The position numbers and the translations under genes are program-made. From the NCBI RefSeq assembly GCF_013364235.1, contig NZ_CP054919.1, forward strand, positions 80,133 to 144,132: 64,000 nucleotides of DNA, given 5' to 3'. Shown here in pieces: positions 58,381 to 64,000 of the stretch (its first letter is position 1; the number at the start of each line of letters is the position of its first letter). Below the pieces are notes generated by a model, which ran no database searches, was not told the DNA's origin, and worked only from the letters and a program-made list of their open reading frames with translations. Source of the stretch: Kitasatospora sp. NA04385. GTDB taxonomy: Bacteria; Actinomycetota; Actinomycetes; Streptomycetales; Streptomycetaceae.

Positions 58381-59225
58381 CACTTGATTCCCGATCGGGC
58401 GAAGCCCTGGACGAAGTAGCGCTGGAAGCAGAGGAAGATCACGACCATCGGCAGCACGCTGATCAGCGCGAGCGCCATGATCGCGCCGTAGTCGGAGGTG
58501 TACTGGCCCTGGAGGAAGAGCAGGCCGACCGACAGGGTGTAGAGGTCGTGGTCCTTGAGGACGGTCAGCGGCCAGGCGAAGTCGTTCCACTGGTTGAGGA
58601 AGGTCAGCAGCGACAGCACCGCGATCAGCGGCTTGCTGAGCGGCAGGACCACCGAGACGAAGGTGCGGAACTGGCCGGCGCCGTCGCAGCGGGCGGCCTC
58701 GATCACCTCGTCGGGGATGGCGAGCATGAACTGCCGGGAGAGGAAGATGCCGAAGGTCGCGGAGGAGGCGGGCAGGATGACGGCCCAGAAGGTGCCGAAC
58801 AGGCCGAGCCCGCCGACCATCTTGAACTGCGGCACCATCAGCACTTGGAGCGGCACGGTCATCGTGCCGACCAGCACCAGGAACAGCGTGCTGCGGCCGC
58901 GGAAGCGGGTCTTGGCGAAGGCGTAGCCGGCCAGCAGGTTGACGGTGACGGTCAGCGCCACCACGCACAGCGTGACCACGACGGAGTTCATCAGCCAGGT
59001 GCCGGTCGGCAGGGCGAGCACCGTCCGGAAGTTGTGCAGGGTCGGGGCGCTGGGCCACCAGTGCGGGCCGGTGGAGTAGAGGTCGGTCAGCGGCGAGAAC
59101 GCGGTGAGGACCATCCAGTACAGCGGCAGCAGCATCACCAGGCCGACGGCGGCGGCGAGCAGCGTGCGGACCACCGGGACGGGGCGGCGGCCGGGGGCAC
59201 GGGGGGACCTCGCGGGGGGAGCCAT
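58380..59225 (-). CDS. Carbohydrate ABC transporter permease (MalG type)
   Basis: The 281-residue membrane protein has six helices and the EAA loop VIEAARCDGAGQFRTFVSVV. It forms a pair with 59283-60236. It is separated from it by 57 bases, but reads in the same operon. Confidence 0.88.
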   Translation of the reverse strand: MAPPARSPRAPGRRPVPVVRTLLAAAVGLVMLLPLYWMVLTAFSPLTDLYSTGPHWWPSAPTLHNFRTVLALPTGTWLMNSVVVTLCVVALTVTVNLLAGYAFAKTRFRGRSTLFLVLVGTMTVPLQVLMVPQFKMVGGLGLFGTFWAVILPASSATFGIFLSRQFMLAIPDEVIEAARCDGAGQFRTFVSVVLPLSKPLIAVLSLLTFLNQWNDFAWPLTVLKDHDLYTLSVGLLFLQGQYTSDYGAIMALALISVLPMVVIFLCFQRYFVQGFARSGIK

Positions 59226-59282
59226 GGGGGAGGGTGTCCTTCCGGGGGCGGACGGGCGGGCGGGCGGCGGGCGGGGCGGGGG

Positions 59283-60236
59283 TCAGCCGACGGTGTCCCG
59301 GTTGCGGCTGAACTTCCACTGGAGGGCGGTGAAGACCATCACCACGACGAACAGCACGATGCCGATCGCGGCGGCGTAGCCCTGCTGCCGCACCTCGAAG
59401 CCGTTGTGGTAGGCGTACGTCACCAGGACGTCGGTGGCGTGGCCCGGGCCGCCGCGGGTCAGCACGTAGACGGTGTCGAAGACCTGGAACGAGAAGACCA
59501 CGTTCATGATCAGCAGGAAGAACGTCGACGGGCCGAGCATCGGGACGGTGACCAGCCGGAACTGCTGCCACCCGGAGGCCCCCTCCAGCCGGGCGGCCTC
59601 GTACAGCTCGGGCGAGATGCCCTGGAGGCCCGCCAGGTAGATGACCATGTTGAAGCCGACGCGCGTCCACAGCGTCACCAGCACGATGGAGAGCATCGCC
59701 CAGGTGCCGTTCGTCTGCCAGGCCATGGCGGGCAGGCCGAACTGGGTGAGCAGCTTGTTGGCGAAGCCGATGTTCTCGTCGAACATCAGGGTGCCGATCA
59801 GCGCGGTGGCGACCCCGGAGATGACCATCGGCAGGTAGACGAGGGTGCGCCACAGGATCCGGCCGGGCAGGACGGAGTTGAACAGCACCGCCGCGCCGAG
59901 GCCGATCGCCATCTCCACCGGCACGGTGCAGACGCAGAAGACGAAGGTGTTGAGGAAGGACCGCCAGAACACCGGGTCGGCGAAGAGCGTGCGGTAGTTG
60001 GCCGCGCCCACCCAGCTGCCGGCGTCGAAGCCGCTGCTCTCCCGCAGGCTGAGCACGAAGGCCAGCACCAACGGGACGATCAGGAAGACGCCCACGAGGA
60101 GCAGGTTCGGGCCGAGGAAGAGCCAGGCGGACGCGGACTCGCGCAGTCTCCGGCCGCGCAGGCGCTCCGCCATCGGCGGCCGGCCCGGTACGGCGGCGGG
60201 GGTGCGGCGTCTTTCTCCGGTCACGGTGGTGGCCAT
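59283..60236 (-). CDS. Carbohydrate ABC transporter permease (MalF type)
   Basis: The 317-residue membrane protein has a basic N-terminal tail of about 35 residues, helix SAWLFLGPNLLLVGVFLIVP and EAA loop LYEAARLEGASGWQQFRLVT. ATG at 60236 lies 23 bases after the binding-protein stop. Confidence 0.87.
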   Translation of the reverse strand: MATTVTGERRRTPAAVPGRPPMAERLRGRRLRESASAWLFLGPNLLLVGVFLIVPLVLAFVLSLRESSGFDAGSWVGAANYRTLFADPVFWRSFLNTFVFCVCTVPVEMAIGLGAAVLFNSVLPGRILWRTLVYLPMVISGVATALIGTLMFDENIGFANKLLTQFGLPAMAWQTNGTWAMLSIVLVTLWTRVGFNMVIYLAGLQGISPELYEAARLEGASGWQQFRLVTVPMLGPSTFFLLIMNVVFSFQVFDTVYVLTRGGPGHATDVLVTYAYHNGFEVRQQGYAAAIGIVLFVVVMVFTALQWKFSRNRDTVG

Positions 60237-60259
60237 GGTCGCTCCGATCTGGGGGGAGG

Positions 60260-61561
60260 TCAGCCCGCGAGGGCCTTGCGGGTGCCCGCGGCGATCCGTT
60301 CGACGGTCGCCTCGGAGGACTGGCCGCCGACGAAGGCGGCCTCCAGCTCGTCCTGGAGGACGGCGTTGATCCGGCCGAACGCGGCGACGCCGGTCTGGGC
60401 GGTCATGGCGGGCGTCAGCACGGTCGCCTGCTCGAAGAAGACGTCCATCAGGTCGGGCCGCACCGCGTAGGAGAAGTCGGCGTGCAGCAGGTCGCCGAGG
60501 GTGGGCAGCACGACGGTCTGTTCGCAGAAGGCCCGCATGGCGGCCGGGGTGGCCAGGAACTTGGCGAAGTCGACGGCCAGCTCGGCCCGCTCGGTGTGCC
60601 GGGTGACGACGACGGTGTTGCCGCCGAGGTCGGTGGCGGCCGCGACGTCGCGGGGCTGGAAGGTGGCGCCCCACAGCTCGTCCTTCAGGGCGGGGGCGAT
60701 GGTCGGCAGCATGAAGTCGCCGGCGAAGGCCATCGCGACGGTGCCCGAGGTGAACAGGGAGTCCGGGTAGCCGTAGCTCTTCACCCCGCTGTTCGGCGGG
60801 ACCAGGCCGCGCCGGAAGAAGCCCTGGGTGAAGTCCATCGCCTTGCGGGCCTGCGGGGAGGGGACGGCGGGCGCGTCCAGGGTGTCGTCGAGCAGGCGGC
60901 CGCCGGCCGCGAAGAGCCAGGTCAGCCAGCGGTAGGCGCCGCCCTGCTGCCAGTCGTAGGAGAACGGGTAGACGCCCGGCGGGAGCTTCTCCTTGAGCCG
61001 CTGGGCGACCTCGTCGAACTCCTCCCAGCTCCAGGCGTCCTCCAGGCGCGCGGGCACCGAGGTGATCCCGGCGGCCTCGAACATGTCCTTGCGGTAGAGC
61101 ACGGCGGTGGTGTCGGTGTGGTGCGGGACGGCGTACGGCCGGCCGTCCTGGCAGACCGCGGCCCAGAAGGCGGGCAGGAAGGCCGCCCGCTCGGCCTCGG
61201 TGAAGTACGGCGACAGGTCGAGGAGCTGGCCGCTGCCGCTGTACATGCCGAGCGTCATGTAGTCGCACCGGAAGAGGTCGGGTGCCCGGCCGCCCTGGAG
61301 CTGGGCGTCCATGTCGATGAACATCTGCGCGTACGGCTCGACCTGGAGGCGCACCCGGACGCCGGGGCGGGTGCGCTCGAACTCGGCGATCAGGGAGCGG
61401 AACGCGGCGAGCTCGGCGTCGCTGCCCCAGGTGGCGAAGGTGAGCGTGGTACGCCCGTCGCCGCTGTCGGTGGTGCCGGTGAATCCGGAGCGCCGCGCGT
61501 AGCCGAGCCCGATGGCGCCCGTTGCGGCACCGGCCAGCAGAGCACGCCTGGTGAGGGACAT
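60260..61561 (-). CDS. Solute-binding protein of CUT1 importer with Tat-like signal
   Basis: The 433-residue binding protein opens with SLTRRALLAGAATG, a twin-arginine-type signal, but has no lipobox Cys near its cleavage region; the first Cys is near residue 99. The mature part starts TTLTFATWGSDAELAAF, then LQGGRAPDLFRCDY and GTVAMAFAGDFMLP follow, typical of family 1. It may be anchored by the signal helix or be free. It is the first gene of the minus-strand operon that reads permeases, dehydrogenase, DeoR, kinase, aldolase. Confidence 0.85.
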   Translation of the reverse strand: MSLTRRALLAGAATGAIGLGYARRSGFTGTTDSGDGRTTLTFATWGSDAELAAFRSLIAEFERTRPGVRVRLQVEPYAQMFIDMDAQLQGGRAPDLFRCDYMTLGMYSGSGQLLDLSPYFTEAERAAFLPAFWAAVCQDGRPYAVPHHTDTTAVLYRKDMFEAAGITSVPARLEDAWSWEEFDEVAQRLKEKLPPGVYPFSYDWQQGGAYRWLTWLFAAGGRLLDDTLDAPAVPSPQARKAMDFTQGFFRRGLVPPNSGVKSYGYPDSLFTSGTVAMAFAGDFMLPTIAPALKDELWGATFQPRDVAAATDLGGNTVVVTRHTERAELAVDFAKFLATPAAMRAFCEQTVVLPTLGDLLHADFSYAVRPDLMDVFFEQATVLTPAMTAQTGVAAFGRINAVLQDELEAAFVGGQSSEATVERIAAGTRKALAG

Positions 61562-61673
61562 CGCGTTTCCTTGGGCCGTGAAGGTGGGGGACGGCCGCCG
61601 AAGGAGGCGGCTGCGAGATTTCTAGTTCGCTCGACCGCAATCAGTCAATAGCGCGCAGAAGATGCTTACTTTT

Positions 61674-61761
61674 GCTCATTTGAGCTTGACTCGCGGGCAT
61701 TCGGCTCCCTAGCGTCGTCATCCAGGCCGATCTGCTCATCCGTGACTGCTCACCGGTGAGC
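61674..61761. promoter_or_regulatory. Divergent control region with GCTCA/TGAGC half-sites
   Basis: Inverted repeat GCTCA-TT-TGAGC (61674-61685), a single GCTCA (61734-61738) and the perfect palindrome GCTCACCGGTGAGC (61748-61761) give five half-sites in 88 bases. The DeoR-type regulator at 56586 commonly needs several repeated sites, making it the likely ligand. The region separates the importer operon from the kinase/isomerase operon. Confidence 0.6.
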
Positions 61762-61837
61762 GACCGAACACCGTGCGTCCACGACCCGCGGCGCCCCCAC
61801 CCACCGTACGAGCCCCCGAAACGAGGCGGTGCACCCC

Positions 61838-62854
61838 ATGCCCGGCCGACCCCTGCCCGGCCCCTCCTGCGACCTGCTGGTCCTCGGCGAACTCAACGCC
61901 GACGTCGTCGCGGACTGCGGCGACACCCTGCCCGCCTTCGGCCAGGCGGAACAGCTGGTCGACCGGGCCGCGCTCACCCTCGGCAGCTCCGGGGCGATCA
62001 CGGCGTCCGCCGCCGCCGCGCTCGGCCTGCGGGTGGCCTTCGCCGGCGTCGTCGGCGACGACCCGCTCGGCACGTTCGTCCTCGACGAACTCGCCGCCCG
62101 CGGCGTCGACGTCTCCGCCTGCCGCCGCCTGCCCGGCCGCGTCACCGGCATGACCGTCGTGCTCAACCGCACCGGGGGCGACCGGGCGCTGCTCACCTTC
62201 CCCGGCACCATCCCGGACCTGGCCGCCGCCGACGTGCCCGGGGCGCTGCTCGACGGCGCCCGCCACGTGCACGTCAGCTCCTACTACCTGCAGGACGCCC
62301 TGCGCCCCGGCCTGCCCGCGCTGTTCGACTCCCTCGCCGCCCGGGGCGCCACCACCTCCCTCGACCCCGGCTGGGACCCGGCCGGCACCTGGGCCCGCGG
62401 CCTCGCCGACACCCTGCGCGCCGTCCGCTGGCTGCTCCCCAACGAGCAGGAGCTGCGGCACATCGCCGCCGCCCTCGTCCCCGGCACCGCACCGGCCGCG
62501 CCGGCCGCGGAACTGCTGCGCGCCGTCAGCGGCCTCGGCCCCGGCATCGCCGCCAAGCTCGGCGCCACCGGCGCCGCCGTGCTGGACCGGTCCGCCGCCT
62601 CGGGCGGCACCGCGATCGCCGGGCGCGTCACCACCACCCCCCTCGCCCCGGTGGACACCACCGGCGCGGGCGACAACTTCAACGCGGGCTTCATCGCCGG
62701 CCTGCTCGACGGCGCCGACCCGCACGAGGCGCTGGCCCGGGCCGCCGCCTGCGGTTCGGTCTCCGTGCTCGGCTTCGGCGGCACCGGCCGCCACGCCGGG
62801 CCCGCCGAGGCGGCGGCGCTCGCCGCCGCCCTGCCCCGCGCCCCGCTGCACTGA
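61838..62854 (+). CDS. PfkB-family carbohydrate kinase (ribokinase-like)
   Basis: The 338-residue kinase has the opening LLVLGELNADVVAD, the early motif LGSSGAITASAAAALGL and the catalytic signature PVDTTGAGDNFNAGFIAG. ATG at 61838 is preferred to a GTG three codons upstream because of spacing from GAGG. It is divergent from the importer operon. With the SIS isomerase 81 bases downstream it probably phosphorylates the imported sugar (galactose- or hexosamine-like) before isomerisation. It might compensate for the broken kinase at 55526. Confidence 0.85.
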   Translation: MPGRPLPGPSCDLLVLGELNADVVADCGDTLPAFGQAEQLVDRAALTLGSSGAITASAAAALGLRVAFAGVVGDDPLGTFVLDELAARGVDVSACRRLPGRVTGMTVVLNRTGGDRALLTFPGTIPDLAAADVPGALLDGARHVHVSSYYLQDALRPGLPALFDSLAARGATTSLDPGWDPAGTWARGLADTLRAVRWLLPNEQELRHIAAALVPGTAPAAPAAELLRAVSGLGPGIAAKLGATGAAVLDRSAASGGTAIAGRVTTTPLAPVDTTGAGDNFNAGFIAGLLDGADPHEALARAAACGSVSVLGFGGTGRHAGPAEAAALAAALPRAPLH

Positions 62855-62935
62855 CCGACCCCGCCGCACCGGCCGACCCCCGTCGGCCGCCCGCGCCGCG
62901 CCCCTGCTCCCCCCCTCCCGACCTGGAGAAACACC

Positions 62936-63832
62936 ATGACCGTGCCCCTCGACATCCCCGACACGATCACCGCCCGCGAGGTCGCCACCCAGCCCGACGT
63001 CTGGCAGCGGGCCCTGACCGCCGGGCCCGACGCGTACGCCGCGCTCCCCGCGCCCGGCACGCCGGTGCTCGTGGTGGGCTGCGGCACCTCGTACTACGTC
63101 GGCGACGCCTACGCCCGGCTGCGGGAGAGCGCCGGCCTCGGCCGCACCCGGGCCGTGATCGCCTCCGAACTCGACCGGATCGGCGAGGACGAGACCGTGC
63201 TGGTGATCTCCCGCTCCGGCACCACCACCGACGTGCTGCGGGTGATCGAGCGCGTCGCCGGGCGCAACCCGGTCGTCGGCGTCGTGGGCACCCCCGGGTC
63301 GCCGATCGCGGACGCCTGCGGCGCGGTCGTCCTGCTCGACTACGCGGACGAGGTGTCGGTCGTCCAGACGCGTTTCGCCAGCACCGTCCTGACCGTGCTG
63401 CGGCACTCGCTCGGCCTCACCCCCGGGGGCGTCGCCGACCAGGCCCGAGCCGCCCTGGCCCGCCCGCTGCCCGAGCCGGGGCACACCCAGTTCGTCTTCC
63501 TCGGCACCAACTGGACGGTGGGCGTCGCCCAGGAGGCCGCGCTGAAGTGCCGCGAGTCGGCCGGCGTCTGGACCGAGGCGTACGCGCTCTGGGAGTACCA
63601 GCACGGCCCGATCTCGGTGGCCGGGCCGCACACCCTGGTGTGGTCGCTCAGCCCGGTGCCGCCGGTCGTCGCGGACGCGGTGCGCGGCACCGGCGCGACC
63701 CTGGTCGAGCCGGAGTCCGACGCGATGGCCGAACTCGTCGCCGTGCACCGCCTCGCCCTGCGGCTCGCCGCCGCGGCCGAGCGCGACCCGGACACCCCGC
63801 CGCACCTGTCGCGCTCCGTGCAGCTGGTCTGA
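62936..63832 (+). CDS. SIS-domain sugar isomerase/deaminase (AgaS/GlmS-isomerase-like)
   Basis: The 298-residue protein has two SIS (phosphosugar-binding) domains. The first has VVGCGTSYYVGDAYA and LVISRSGTTTDVL (the phosphate-binding Ser/Thr loop). The second has FLGTNWTVGVAQEAALKCRE, typical of AgaS-type ketose/aldose isomerases and glucosamine-6-phosphate-synthase isomerase domains. It would convert galactosamine 6-phosphate to tagatose 6-phosphate, or an equivalent aldose/ketose phosphate step, feeding the kinase and class II aldolase on the other strand. Confidence 0.84.
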   Translation: MTVPLDIPDTITAREVATQPDVWQRALTAGPDAYAALPAPGTPVLVVGCGTSYYVGDAYARLRESAGLGRTRAVIASELDRIGEDETVLVISRSGTTTDVLRVIERVAGRNPVVGVVGTPGSPIADACGAVVLLDYADEVSVVQTRFASTVLTVLRHSLGLTPGGVADQARAALARPLPEPGHTQFVFLGTNWTVGVAQEAALKCRESAGVWTEAYALWEYQHGPISVAGPHTLVWSLSPVPPVVADAVRGTGATLVEPESDAMAELVAVHRLALRLAAAAERDPDTPPHLSRSVQLV

Positions 63833-63845
63833 GCGGGGGCCCGCC

Positions 63846-64000
63846 GTGCCGATCGTCCACGTCACCGCACCGGCGGCCGCCGACGGCCGCGACCCCGAAC
63901 GGCTGGGCGCGCTGTGCCGGGCCGTCGCCGACGGGCTCGGGCTGCCGCCCGACGCCGTCATCGCCGTCCTGACCCCCGTCACCGCCACCGTCAGCGGCGC
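63846..64000 (+). CDS. Start of a tautomerase-superfamily-like protein (partial)
   Basis: Only the first 51 codons are in the window. The product begins (f)Met-Pro-Ile-Val-His-Val, then RDPERLGALCRAVADGL and PPDAVIAVLTPV. A Pro directly after the initiator and the helix/strand order fit the 4-oxalocrotonate tautomerase fold, where Pro1 is the catalytic base. It follows the SIS isomerase by 13 bases, so is probably in the same operon. Confidence 0.5.
   Translation, partial: MPIVHVTAPAAADGRDPERLGALCRAVADGLGLPPDAVIAVLTPVTATVSG

Noticed and set aside
1..64000. Biosynthetic gene cluster, prophage or integrative element
   Set aside because: No PKS/NRPS/terpene, phage structural, integrase, relaxase or attachment-site signals; all units are sugar catabolism or regulation.

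Overview
The window is very GC-rich (roughly 70-75 % by eye), with strong third-position GC bias, GTG starts, Tat-dependent secreted glycosidases, ricin-type lectin tails, multidomain SpoIIE-type phosphatases and many FadR-type GntR regulators. This points to an actinomycete of the Streptomyces/Kitasatospora group. There are no rRNA or tRNA genes, transposases, prophage genes, CRISPR arrays or PKS/NRPS genes. It is a chromosomal sugar-catabolism island of about 50 genes in at least five separately regulated units.

Layout. (1) 0-2.8 kb: the tail of an upstream gene, a 2-hydroxyacid dehydrogenase, a ThuA-like protein and a GntR regulator. (2) 2.8-8.5 kb: two adjacent PP2C (SpoIIE) phosphatases that each carry their own ATPase domain; the second has a CitA/DcuS-like extracellular sensor. 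(3) 8.5-20.3 kb: an Entner-Doudoroff-like unit, written as aldolase, PfkB kinase, SMP-30 lactonase, MFS transporter, enolase-superfamily dehydratase and secreted glycosidase. It is divergent from an SDR dehydrogenase, and is followed by twin GntR regulators and a second, paralogous glycosidase. A palindromic operator close to GTATRCGATATCC recurs at four promoters here, with a weaker fifth copy. (4) 20.3-23.2 kb: SDR plus FAH-family hydrolase, divergent from an aldo/keto reductase. This looks like half of a non-phosphorylating L-fucose (6-deoxyhexose) pathway. (5) 23.4-32.5 kb: a secreted beta-helix protein with a lectin tail, an L-rhamnose-mutarotase-like protein, then RraA-type aldolase, enolase-superfamily dehydratase, CUT1 ABC importer and a divergent GntR regulator. 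(6) 32.5-44.7 kb: a GntR regulator, RbsABC-like importer, dehydratase, mutarotase, a 42-residue small ORF, an amidohydrolase lactonase, a second GntR regulator and a GH95 alpha-L-fucosidase with a lectin tail. Related RATCCYAY palindromes link regions 4 and 6, so together they probably form one L-fucose regulon. (7) 44.7-52.7 kb: GH27 alpha-galactosidase, Gfo/Idh/MocA oxidoreductase, CUT1 importer and ROK regulator. (8) 52.8-64 kb: two decayed gene fragments, a deacetylase-like protein, a class II aldolase, a frameshifted PfkB kinase, a DeoR regulator, a 2-hydroxyacid dehydrogenase and a CUT1 importer. These diverge from a second PfkB kinase, a SIS sugar isomerase and the start of a Pro1 tautomerase-like gene. 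Tagatose/galactosamine-type catabolism is the best guess.

How it fits together: secreted hydrolases release sugars from plant or microbial glycans, each operon imports one product, and short oxidative or aldolase pathways feed pyruvate, lactaldehyde/lactate or triose phosphates to central metabolism. Each unit carries its own local repressor with visible palindromic operators. Exact substrates are inferred from family and context only.
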